A DNA stretch of 64,000 nucleotides from Pseudomonas sp. CCI4.2. GTDB taxonomy: Bacteria; Pseudomonadota; Gammaproteobacteria; Pseudomonadales; Pseudomonadaceae. A program made the position numbers and the translations under genes. This document shows, in pieces, positions 25,681-33,170 of the stretch. Positions within the stretch are counted from its first letter, which is position 1, and each line of letters begins with the position of its first letter. The notes below the pieces were generated by a model that worked only from the letters and a program-made list of their open reading frames with translations, was not told where the DNA came from and searched no databases. The stretch is taken from assembly GCF_034350045.1 (NCBI RefSeq), contig NZ_CP133781.1:4762501-4826500 (forward strand), written 5' to 3'.

Positions 25681-26753
25681 TGCAGATTCTCCTGGGCGGC
25701 AGGCTTGCGCAGTTTGCGGATCAGTTCCAGCTCAGACTGGAAGTCGACGTAGTGCGGCAGTTTCAGGTGAGAGACGAAACCGGCTGCTTCAACGTTGTCG
25801 CAATGGCTAAGCACGAACTCTTCCTGCTGCGCGGGCGACTCGATTTCTTCGTTGAACTCAGCGGCGCGTAACGAGCGGTCCACCAGTGCCATGCCCATAG
25901 CCTTGCGCTCGGCTTGGCCAAACGTCAGGCCATAGCCCCGAGTGAATTGCGGCAGTTCAGTGGGCGAACCGACGAACTGGTTGACCATCTCGCACTCGGT
26001 GATTTCAATGCTGCCGATGTTGATGGGAAAACCCAGCTCTTCCGGTTCGATCCAGACCTCAACCTCGCCGATGCGAATCTCTCCGGCGAACGGGTGATTG
26101 CGGCCATAACCGCGCTGCGTGGAATACCCCAGCGCCAACAAGAAACCTTCATCGCCACGGGCCAATGCCTGCAAACGCTGGGCACGGCTGGATGGGAACT
26201 CCAAAGGGTTACGCGTGATGTCAGCAATCGTCTCGTCGCTACTGGCTTCATCCTTGACCAAGCCTTCTTTGGCTAGCAAACCCAGCACCCGCGGGCAAGC
26301 TTCCAGCCGTGCGCCCGCCTCCACCTGAGGCCCCGGCTGTTCGCCTTCGGCCAATAAAGCAAAGTCGAGCAAGCGATGGGTGTAATCAAAGGTGGGACCG
26401 AGCAACTGGCCGCCCGGCACGTCCTTGAAGGTCGCCGATAAACGACGGCTCAGTTGCATGTCCGACGTATCAATCGGCAGGCTGCCGGCAAAGCGCGGCA
26501 GCGTGGTCCGATAGGCGCGCAACAGAAAGATTGCTTCAACCAAATCTCCCGCCGCCTGCTTGATCGCTAAGGCCGCCAGTTGCTCGTCATACAGCGAGCC
26601 TTCACTCATCACCCGCGCCACGGCCAGAGGCAGCTGCTGACGAATTTGTTCGACGGCCAACTCAGCAATAGAAGTGTCGCCCCGGCGTCTTTTTGCCAAC
26701 AGACGATGGGCGTTGTCGATGGCCTGTTCGCCACCTTTGACGGCTACGTACAT
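25677..26753 (-). CDS. phnI: PhnI, nucleosidase subunit of C-P lyase
   Basis: 358-aa core subunit that, with PhnG and PhnH, exchanges the adenine of ATP for phosphonate. Begins MYVAVKGGEQAIDNAH, a PhnI hallmark, with GPTFDYTHRLLDFALLAEGE, GYGRNHPFAGEIRIGEVEV and LPHYVDFQSELELIR further on. Start overlaps the phnH stop as TGATG. Confidence 0.95.
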   Translation of the reverse strand: MYVAVKGGEQAIDNAHRLLAKRRRGDTSIAELAVEQIRQQLPLAVARVMSEGSLYDEQLAALAIKQAAGDLVEAIFLLRAYRTTLPRFAGSLPIDTSDMQLSRRLSATFKDVPGGQLLGPTFDYTHRLLDFALLAEGEQPGPQVEAGARLEACPRVLGLLAKEGLVKDEASSDETIADITRNPLEFPSSRAQRLQALARGDEGFLLALGYSTQRGYGRNHPFAGEIRIGEVEVWIEPEELGFPINIGSIEITECEMVNQFVGSPTELPQFTRGYGLTFGQAERKAMGMALVDRSLRAAEFNEEIESPAQQEEFVLSHCDNVEAAGFVSHLKLPHYVDFQSELELIRKLRKPAAQENLQ

Positions 26754-27364
26754 CAGGCAAACTCCTCGGCCACAGTGTTGGTTTGCGCCACGCTCACCCG
26801 AGTGCTGCGCGGCAGGCCGATAACGCTGCTGCCTGCGAGGAAGAACGCGTCCAGTCCACGGGGAAAATCATTGCGGGCGTCGCGCTCGCCCCAGAAGCCG
26901 GCAGCCAAGGGCAATGCCACCTGGTTTTCGCTTTGGATACCCGGGCCGCGCCAAGTCAGGTGGGGGCCGCCATCCAACTGGTCCAGCTGAATCAACAGCG
27001 TGCAGGACTGGTCCGGGTAACGATCATTGCCCAACTCGAAACCATGCAGGTCACTCAACTCACTGTCGTCGAGCAAGGCAAAGCGCGCCTGCTCACGGGT
27101 GCCGACAATCGGGCAGCCGCAGTGAAAGGCCAGGTTGGCGCGAATGATCGGGGTATCAAATGCCGGCGCCAGCCACAACGGCGTGTCCACATCCAGCAGC
27201 GCCAGGCACAGCGCGTAACTGGCAGGCGCCAAGCCCTCCAGCGGCGGCGCGTTCATTGGCTGGACAATGCCGGGACCGGCCAGGGCTTTGAGGGCTGCGC
27301 GAAAACTGCGCACCGAATCCAGCACCGAGTCGGCGAACGCCGGTTGCAATAGGGTTGCATTCAT
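26753..27364 (-). CDS. phnH: PhnH, C-P lyase core subunit
   Basis: 203-aa PhnH, one of the four core-complex subunits (PhnGHIJ). Typical elements: ADSVLDSVRSFRAALKALAGPGIVQPM at the start, TPLWLAPAF and the FHCGCPIV / LGNDRYPDQSCTLLIQL stretch. Overlaps phnG by one base (TGATG) and phnI similarly. Confidence 0.93.
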   Translation of the reverse strand: MNATLLQPAFADSVLDSVRSFRAALKALAGPGIVQPMNAPPLEGLAPASYALCLALLDVDTPLWLAPAFDTPIIRANLAFHCGCPIVGTREQARFALLDDSELSDLHGFELGNDRYPDQSCTLLIQLDQLDGGPHLTWRGPGIQSENQVALPLAAGFWGERDARNDFPRGLDAFFLAGSSVIGLPRSTRVSVAQTNTVAEEFA

Positions 27365-27846
27365 CAGTCTTCTCCTCGCACCAGGGTGAAGAACTCAACC
27401 TTGGTGGCAGCGGTTTCGGCTTCTTTGACGGCGCGGCGCGCGGCATGCGCATGGGCCAGGGGTTCGATCAATTCACTTAACCAACGCAACTGTTGCGAGC
27501 CCTGCAAATGCGCATCGGCCAGCGCGGCCAGCTCGGCGTGCAACTTGTCGCGCCCGGCGAGGTAGCTGAAACCGGTGCGGCCATCAGCCAACCGCACAAC
27601 GCAGCGGGTGACGCTCATCTCGCCGACGTTAAACGGCGCGCCGGTCCCGCCCATGCGGCCACGGACCAACGTCATGCCAATTTCAGGGGCGCGGATCAGT
27701 TGGTAGTCGGTGTCGCGTAAGGCGGCTTCGTGATGACTCAAATCGGCAAGTCGGGCGTGAGCCAACACGCTGATCCACTGTTGACGGGCGGTGGTCGCGG
27801 CTACAGGAGCGGGATTCATCTTCGACATCTCCATCGGGCTGTTCAT
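27364..27846 (-). CDS. phnG: PhnG, C-P lyase core subunit
   Basis: 160-aa PhnG: ARQQWISVLAHARLADL at the start, RAPEIGMTLVRGRMGGTGAPFNVGEMSVTRCVVRL in the centre. Slightly longer than E. coli PhnG because of an N-terminal extension with three ATGs; ATG 27846 is chosen because AAAGAG lies 5 bases upstream and 13 bases separate it from phnF. Confidence 0.92.
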   Translation of the reverse strand: MNSPMEMSKMNPAPVAATTARQQWISVLAHARLADLSHHEAALRDTDYQLIRAPEIGMTLVRGRMGGTGAPFNVGEMSVTRCVVRLADGRTGFSYLAGRDKLHAELAALADAHLQGSQQLRWLSELIEPLAHAHAARRAVKEAETAATKVEFFTLVRGED

Positions 27847-27859
27847 TGGGACTCTTTAA

Positions 27860-28564
27860 TCAGGTCAGGACTTGATACTGAAAGCGGTCCGATCGGCTGG
27901 TGGACTGAGCAAGCTCCACCGGTTGACCGGATCGATCACGAGAAAGGGTGAGGACGCTCAGCACGGGCAAGTGTCGGGGCATCAGCAACAAACCGGCTTC
28001 TTCACGGCTCGGCAGGCGTGCGCCGATCAGGCTGAAGGTGCGGGTCAACGGCAGATCGTGATCGGCGAAAAACTGCCGCAGCGAACCACCGCTATAGGCC
28101 GCCAGCATCTCGCTACGGCTGGCGCAATAACGGTGACGAATCAGGCTTACTGGCTGGCTGTCGACTAAGCGCAAGGTTTGCAGCTCAATGAGCGGCGCCT
28201 GATCGGCCAGCCCCAAATGGGTAGCTTCATCGCGATTGGCGAGGCAGATCCGCCGCTGCAATAAACGCGCTTCGACTCCGTGGCCCAAGGCCGAGACCGA
28301 TTGGCTGTAGGCGCTTTCGGCGGCCATGGGATAGATCAAGCGGCGTTCCAGCACCTGCGTGCCTTTGCCCTGCTTGCGCAGCAGGCTGCCTTCTAAGACC
28401 AACTCGTCGATGGCACGCCGCACGGTGTGACGGTTGACCGAAAACCGCGCGGCCAGGCGGATTTCTGCGGGCAGGTAATCCCCCGCCTGATAGTCGTCCA
28501 GCTCCCTGCGCAAGGTGTCGGCCAGCTCGCGGTAAACCGGTTCAATTTGTCTAGACAAGTGCAT
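27860..28564 (-). CDS. phnF: PhnF, GntR/HutC-family regulator of the phn operon
   Basis: 234-aa regulator. N-terminal GntR winged helix (YRELADTLRRELDDYQAGDYLPAEIRLAARFSVNRHTVRRAIDELVLEG) and a C-terminal UTRA effector domain. PhnF homologues repress phosphonate genes. It lies within the operon between phnE and phnG. A perfect HutC-type palindrome occurs inside its first codons (28547-28558), suggesting it binds its own gene. Confidence 0.92.
   Translation of the reverse strand: MHLSRQIEPVYRELADTLRRELDDYQAGDYLPAEIRLAARFSVNRHTVRRAIDELVLEGSLLRKQGKGTQVLERRLIYPMAAESAYSQSVSALGHGVEARLLQRRICLANRDEATHLGLADQAPLIELQTLRLVDSQPVSLIRHRYCASRSEMLAAYSGGSLRQFFADHDLPLTRTFSLIGARLPSREEAGLLLMPRHLPVLSVLTLSRDRSGQPVELAQSTSRSDRFQYQVLT
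28547..28558. promoter_or_regulatory. HutC-type palindrome TTGTCTAGACAA at the start of phnF
   Basis: Perfect 12-bp palindrome containing GTCTAGAC, fitting the GT-N-TA-N-AC pattern bound by HutC-subfamily GntR proteins, to which PhnF belongs. It covers codons 3-6 of phnF, so the protein's own coding start may serve as its operator. Confidence 0.55.
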
Positions 28565-28597
28565 GGTTAAAAAAAGCGCCGTCAGGCACCGCCTCCG

Positions 28598-29386
28598 TTA
28601 AATGAACTGTTTGCGCAAGCGTTGCGACAGGATGTCGATCACGCTCACCACCAAAATAATGATCAGCAAGACAGCGCAGGTTTGGGTGAACTGAAAGGAG
28701 CGAATGTTTTCCCAGAGGATCACGCCGATGCCGCCGGCACCGACCATCCCGACCACCGTCGCCGAGCGCACGTTGGACTCGAAGCGATACAACGCGTACG
28801 AAATCCACAGCGGCAATACTTGCGGGATCACCCCGTAGATGACTTCTTGCAACGCGCTGGCACCGGTGGCCCGCACCCCTTCAACCGGACCGGGGTCGAT
28901 GGCTTCAACCGCTTCGGCAAACAGCTTGGCGAGCACACCGGTGGTGCCGATCCACAACGCCAATACCCCGGCGAATGGCCCCAGACCTACCGCCACCACG
29001 AACAACATGGCGAAGACCATTTCGTTGATTGAACGGAACGCGTCCATGACCCGGCGTACCGGCTGATGAACCCACCACGGGGTGATGTTCTCGGCACACA
29101 GAATGCCCAGCGGCACCGAACAGATAATCGCCAGGACCGTGCCCCATACGGCGATCTGCACCGTGACCAGCATTTCCTTAAGGTAGGAACGCCATTCGTG
29201 AAAGTCAGGCGGAAAAAAGTCGGCAGCGAAAGTCGCCATGTTCCCGGAGTCGCGGTAGAGCGCCAGCGGATTCATTTCGGCGCCGTGCCAAGACCAGACT
29301 AACAAGGCGAGGACCAGGCCCCAGCCGATATAGCGCGGCCAGGTGCGTTTGCCGACGGCGTCGACGTATGCGGCATGGGTAGTCAT
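28598..29386 (-). CDS. phnE: PhnE, phosphonate ABC transporter permease
   Basis: 262-aa inner-membrane permease with about six hydrophobic segments and the EAA-type loop (AVEAIDPGPVEGVRATGASALQEVIYGVIPQVLPLWISY) that contacts the ATPase PhnC. A single PhnE is present. Start ATG 29386 is favoured (MTTHAAYVDAVGKRTW); ATG 29407 gives seven more residues. Confidence 0.92.
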   Translation of the reverse strand: MTTHAAYVDAVGKRTWPRYIGWGLVLALLVWSWHGAEMNPLALYRDSGNMATFAADFFPPDFHEWRSYLKEMLVTVQIAVWGTVLAIICSVPLGILCAENITPWWVHQPVRRVMDAFRSINEMVFAMLFVVAVGLGPFAGVLALWIGTTGVLAKLFAEAVEAIDPGPVEGVRATGASALQEVIYGVIPQVLPLWISYALYRFESNVRSATVVGMVGAGGIGVILWENIRSFQFTQTCAVLLIIILVVSVIDILSQRLRKQFI

Positions 29387-29461
29387 AAAAAACTCTCGAC
29401 ACTTCAAGCATTCAAAGGCAGCGACCGCCCGACACCGTCCTTGGTGTCAGGTCATCCGGCA

Positions 29462-30466
29462 TTAACCGGCGCTGGCGGTGTTCTTCTTATCAAGCTCGGT
29501 AATGCGCTGTTGCAGCTTGGCCAGACTGCTGTCGAGGTCCTTCAGACGCTCTGTCTTTTCCTTCTCGTCCAGCGTGGTGCTGGCGACGACTTCGTTACGC
29601 TGCTTGAACAGTTCAAGCTGACGAATTGGCAGCAATTGATCGTCGGAAGACGGTAAGAACTTGCCCAACTGCATATCCTTGAGCACCGCCTTTTCGTGAT
29701 CGGTATCGCCGTAGGTGGCGAAGAACTCACGAATCTTGGCTTTGTCGGTGTCCGACAGGCCCTTGTTCCAAACCATCGGGTCGGCTGGAATCAACGGCGA
29801 CTTCCAGATCACTTTGAGCAACGCGGTCTTGTCCGGCTGCGTAACGGCCAAGCGGTCCCAGCTTTCGGTGTTGAAGGTCGCGACATCGAGTTGACCTTTT
29901 GCCACGCTCAGGGCGTTCACTTCGTGGCTCGAATTCAAGGTGCGCTTGAACGCGGTGGCCGCATCAACATGGTTCTTGGCGAAGACGTAATAGCCAGGAA
30001 CCAAGTAGCCGGACGTCGAGTTGGGATCGCCGTTACCGAAGGTCAGGTTCTTGGCGTTTTTCAGCATGTCTTCGACAGAGTTGATCGGGCTGTCCTTGCG
30101 CACGATCAACAGGCTCCAGTAGCCCGCAGCACCATTGGCGGCGGCGGTCTGGGCGAAGATTTCGCCGTTGGAGCGGTCCACGGCCTCCATCGCGCCTTTG
30201 TTGCCCAACCAGGCGATATCGACCTTGTTGAAGCGCATGCCCTGAATCAAACCAGCGTAATCAGAGGCGAAGGTAGCGTTGACTTTCAGACCGGTTTTTT
30301 TCGACATATCGTCGAGAAACGGTTGCCAGATGCTCTTGAGGTTGGTCGATGACTCGGTGGACATAAGGCCGAAATTGATGACTTTCTCTTCAGCCTGAGC
30401 GGTGCCTAGACAGAAGGTGGCCAACAAAGCGGCAGACGCAAAAACGCGACCGATACGATTCAACAT
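29462..30466 (-). CDS. phnD: PhnD, periplasmic phosphonate-binding protein
   Basis: 334-aa secreted protein: Sec signal peptide MLNRIGRVFASAALLATFCLGTAQA, then the PhnD fold start INFGLMSTESSTNLKSIWQPFLDDM, IAWLGNKGAMEAV and NGDPNSTSGYLVPGYYVF, which hold the phosphonate group. The C-terminal ~40 residues form a charged helix (KEKTERLKDLDSSLAKLQQRITELDKK). AGGAA precedes the ATG. Confidence 0.94.
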   Translation of the reverse strand: MLNRIGRVFASAALLATFCLGTAQAEEKVINFGLMSTESSTNLKSIWQPFLDDMSKKTGLKVNATFASDYAGLIQGMRFNKVDIAWLGNKGAMEAVDRSNGEIFAQTAAANGAAGYWSLLIVRKDSPINSVEDMLKNAKNLTFGNGDPNSTSGYLVPGYYVFAKNHVDAATAFKRTLNSSHEVNALSVAKGQLDVATFNTESWDRLAVTQPDKTALLKVIWKSPLIPADPMVWNKGLSDTDKAKIREFFATYGDTDHEKAVLKDMQLGKFLPSSDDQLLPIRQLELFKQRNEVVASTTLDEKEKTERLKDLDSSLAKLQQRITELDKKNTASAG

Positions 30467-30532
30467 GGGCAGGTTCCTGGGAGAGAAAGGGTCAGTTGGG
30501 TGAGTGAAACGGCAGCGTTTTCCGGCCCGCGA

Positions 30533-31366
30533 TCACGCTCGGGCAAGGGCCAGCTTTAGCGGTTTTTCGGCGTTTCGCGCCGTGTCGGAGAACAGCAGAC
30601 TGGTGTCCAGGTCCGCGCCGTACAGGCCGTTGAGAAACTCGGTACTAAGCGCCTCGGCGGCGCCATCAAAATGGATGCGGCCACCTTTGAGGGCCACGGC
30701 GCGCTGGCAATAACGCACGGCGTAATCCACTTGATGCAGGGTGACAACCACGGTTTTCCCGTCGCGGCGATTGATGTCAGCGAGAATTTCCATGACGTTG
30801 CGTGCGGATTCGGGGTCCAGCGAGGCAATCGGTTCGTCGGCCAGAATCACTTCGGCGCGCTGGGTCAAAGCACGGGCTATCGCCACGCGTTGCTGCTGCC
30901 CGCCCGATAAGGTAGAGGCGCGCTGAGCGGCAAAGTCGGCCAGGCCAACGCGGTCCAGAGACGCCATCGCCCTCTGTTTTTCCTCGGTGCTAAACAACCC
31001 CAGATTGCCGCGCCAGCTTGGCATGCGACCCAGGCAACCGAGCAACACGTTGTCCAATACGCTGAGGCGGTTGACCAGGTTGAACTGCTGGAAGATGTAG
31101 CCAATATCAGAGCGCAGCCGACGAACATTGCCATTCAAACGTCCGCACGCTTGCACTTCACGCCCCAATACCTGAACGCTGCCGCCGTTGTGTTTGTCAC
31201 AGTGGACGAGCCCCGCCATGTGCCGCAACAGCGTGGACTTACCAGAGCCAGAAGCACCAATCAGCGCAACCATTTCACCGGGTTGTATAGACAACGCAAG
31301 ATCGATCAACGCGGTCTTGCGAGCAAAAGTCTTGTTCAGACGGTCGACATGGATAGCAGCGTTCAT
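30533..31366 (-). CDS. phnC: PhnC, phosphonate ABC transporter ATP-binding protein
   Basis: 277-aa ABC ATPase: Walker A GASGSGKSTLL, Q-loop IFQQFNLVNRLSVLDNVL (typical of PhnC), signature LSGGQQQR, Walker B VILADEPIASLD. It powers PhnDE uptake of phosphonates. First gene of the phnCDEFGHIJKLMNP operon, 84 bp downstream of a Pho box. Confidence 0.94.
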   Translation of the reverse strand: MNAAIHVDRLNKTFARKTALIDLALSIQPGEMVALIGASGSGKSTLLRHMAGLVHCDKHNGGSVQVLGREVQACGRLNGNVRRLRSDIGYIFQQFNLVNRLSVLDNVLLGCLGRMPSWRGNLGLFSTEEKQRAMASLDRVGLADFAAQRASTLSGGQQQRVAIARALTQRAEVILADEPIASLDPESARNVMEILADINRRDGKTVVVTLHQVDYAVRYCQRAVALKGGRIHFDGAAEALSTEFLNGLYGADLDTSLLFSDTARNAEKPLKLALARA

Positions 31367-31449
31367 GGGCTTTTCTCTGTCTGGTTGAACAGCCTTTGCA
31401 CGGCTGCGTTCGAGTGCTTCAGACAGTAGAGAGCCTGTGTTTCAGACCT

Positions 31450-31467
31450 ATGAACTGCGGATGACAG
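31450..31467 (-). promoter_or_regulatory. Pho box upstream of phnC
   Basis: Minus strand CTGTCAT-N4-AGTTCAT: the first 7-mer matches the PhoB half-site CTGTCAT exactly, the second at five of seven, with the canonical 11-bp periodicity. It lies 84 bp upstream of phnC, so the operon should be induced by phosphate limitation through PhoBR. Confidence 0.75.
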
Positions 31468-31552
31468 TACGGTAACGGTAGGCTTACGGTTTGAGGTTGG
31501 ACTCGATGACGGTGCGCCGTGCCAGTTCTGGCGTATCAGCGTATGGTTCTGA

Positions 31553-31576
31553 AAGCCCCGACTGACGGGGCTTCTT
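31553..31576 (+). terminator. Hairpin between the phn promoter and the hydrolase gene
   Basis: AAGCCCCG-ACTGA-CGGGGCTT followed by CTTGTT; an 8-bp GC-rich stem with a short T-rich tail. It lies about 90 bp upstream of the phn Pho box and 23 bp before ATG 31599, insulating the two divergent units or forming part of the hydrolase leader. Confidence 0.5.
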
Positions 31577-31598
31577 GTTGAGAGGGAGAGTCAGCGAT

Positions 31599-32495
31599 AT
31601 GCACGCCGCGCCGCGCTTTAATGTCCTGTTAATTATGTTACTAGGTGTTTTGCCGCTGGTCGCACAGGCCACTTCCACCCCGCGACCGACCCCGCAAGCT
31701 GCGTCCGAACCCACCTTGGCGGACAGTGGATCTGCTCATTATCGGTTCGAGCGATTGCACGTTGGTTCCACCGACGGCAAACGCCGCTACCGCCTGGATC
31801 TGGCCATACCCCGCCGCGCGCCACCTGCGGCAGGTTACCCGGTGGTCTATTTACTCGACGGCAATAACGTCATGGCGGAACTGCGTGATGATTGGCTCGC
31901 TGAACTGGATGCGGGCAATCCGCCGCTGCTGGTTATGGTCGGGTACGACATAGAAGGGCGCTACGACATGGACCTGCGAACCCGTGATTACACCGGAGTC
32001 GGGTCGGCGGATTTTTTGAAAACCCTCATCACCCAGATCAAACCGCTGGTTGAAAAACAGCAAGCCATCGACCGCCAGCAGCAGATGCTGTGGGGCCATT
32101 CATTTGGAGGGTTGTTTGTGTTGTACGCACTGTTTGAACAGCCGCAAGCATTTCAAACCTGGTTCGCGGCCAGTCCATCGCTTTGGTATCAGCCAGAAAC
32201 CTACGCCAAAGGCATGGGGTTTACCGGCATTGCCCAGGGATCAAAACGACGGGTGATGATCATGCGCGGTTCAAAAGAAGGCAGCCCACCGGTTAAATCA
32301 TTTGATGGCGGCTCGCTGGAGCGAAGAAAAGCCATGGCGGCGGTACCGGTGGACGCCAATCGACAGGTCGCAGCGCACCTGGCGACACAGCCTGGACTGA
32401 CCGCGAATTACCAAGAGTTCGAAGGGTTGGCCCATGGCGACATGTTTAATGCCGCCCTTTATCCAGCGCTGAGAATGGCGGCAGGGTTGAAGTAA
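31599..32495 (+). CDS. Periplasmic alpha/beta-hydrolase (IroE/Fes-type esterase family)
   Basis: 298-aa secreted hydrolase. Signal peptide MHAAPRFNVLLIMLLGVLPLVAQA; then an esterase-D/IroE-like domain with PVVYLLDGNNVM, VMVGYD, the nucleophile elbow GHSFGG and the late AHGDMF histidine. This group includes the periplasmic ferric-enterobactin esterases (PfeE, IroE), so siderophore-ester hydrolysis is a possibility, but no siderophore genes flank it and another ester substrate is as likely. Start at 31599 chosen for GGGAGAG upstream and an uninterrupted signal peptide. Confidence 0.8.
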   Translation: MHAAPRFNVLLIMLLGVLPLVAQATSTPRPTPQAASEPTLADSGSAHYRFERLHVGSTDGKRRYRLDLAIPRRAPPAAGYPVVYLLDGNNVMAELRDDWLAELDAGNPPLLVMVGYDIEGRYDMDLRTRDYTGVGSADFLKTLITQIKPLVEKQQAIDRQQQMLWGHSFGGLFVLYALFEQPQAFQTWFAASPSLWYQPETYAKGMGFTGIAQGSKRRVMIMRGSKEGSPPVKSFDGGSLERRKAMAAVPVDANRQVAAHLATQPGLTANYQEFEGLAHGDMFNAALYPALRMAAGLK

Positions 32496-32524
32496 AACCG
32501 CGTTATTGATGCGCCTTCTGTAGG

Positions 32525-32574
32525 AGCCGACGTGTTGGCGAAGCGGTGTATCCGCTCTCGCCAACACGTTGGCT
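32525..32574. repeat. REPIN-like inverted repeat
   Basis: Arms AGCCGACGTGTTGGCGA (32525-32541) and TCGCCAACACGTTGGCT (32558-32574) pair with one mismatch around a 16-bp loop; preceded by CTGTAGG. It is a two-arm REP structure just after the hydrolase gene. Confidence 0.75.
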
Positions 32575-32941
32575 CTTATCAAACTACTTTTTAATTTTTT
32601 AAAAACAACGGGTTGGCGCTGTATTTTGTGTGTATATCCGGCATTTGTGGTTGCTGAAAGTAGGGTTTCGCTTTTACAGCGAGTCACCTTTTTCAAACGC
32701 CAAAAAGGTAACCCAAAACGCTTGCCCCACCATGCGGGACCTCGCTTAGGCTCGGTCTTCCCTCACTCCGGCGTTGCTCCGGGGGTCGCCGTGAGCGGCC
32801 GTCCCTGGCCGCGCACGGCTTACTCGGCATCCTTGCCTCGTTACCCCCTGCGCAACGCCTGCGATCGGCCGCATGGTTTCACGGGGCCTCTTTCCGTAAT
32901 TTGATATTCAATTCACGGGCGATCTACAGGCGGGCGACCAT

Positions 32942-33066
32942 CTGTAGGAGCCAATTGTTGGCGAAGGTCCTTCGGCCCTTATCGCAGCCTTCGGCAGCTC
33001 CTACAGAAATCTGCGCAGCGCCAGAATCTGTGGGACCGAATTTATTCGGGAAGGCGCCAGTCCTGA
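32942..33066. repeat. 125-bp intergenic repeat, copy A
   Basis: CTGTAGGAGCCAATTGTTGGCG ... CTTCGGCAGCTCCTACAG, followed by CCAGAATCTGTGGGACCGAA and TTATTCGGGAAGGCG. Nearly the same composite occurs in direct orientation at 42811-42934, about 9.9 kb away. Confidence 0.8.
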
Positions 33067-33170
33067 CACCCTGCAAACTCAAACCACACAAAAAGTGCCA
33101 CACAGTTTGTTGTGCGACAGCGCGGCGTCGAAGACGTGGCGGACCCTCCTACAGAGAGGCGAGCGATCAC

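Larger units (their letters stand above)
32496..33170. other. Repeat-filled gap (675 bp), no gene
   Basis: Contains a REPIN-like hairpin (32515-32577), a ~290-bp block (about 32640-32930) whose sequence (GGTTTCGCTTTTACAGCGAG ... CCAAAAAGGTAACCCAAAAC ... GCATGGTTTCACGGGG) I recall as a multi-copy intergenic element of the P. fluorescens group, then a REP doublet and GGGACCGAATTTATTCGGG hairpin (32942-33066). Frames open across it have no ribosome-binding sites and are not credible genes. Confidence 0.6.

Noticed and set aside
31484..31714. Minus-strand frame overlapping the esterase start and phn promoter region
   Set aside because: Runs through the signal-peptide coding region of a convincing gene and lacks a start site; treated as a shadow.
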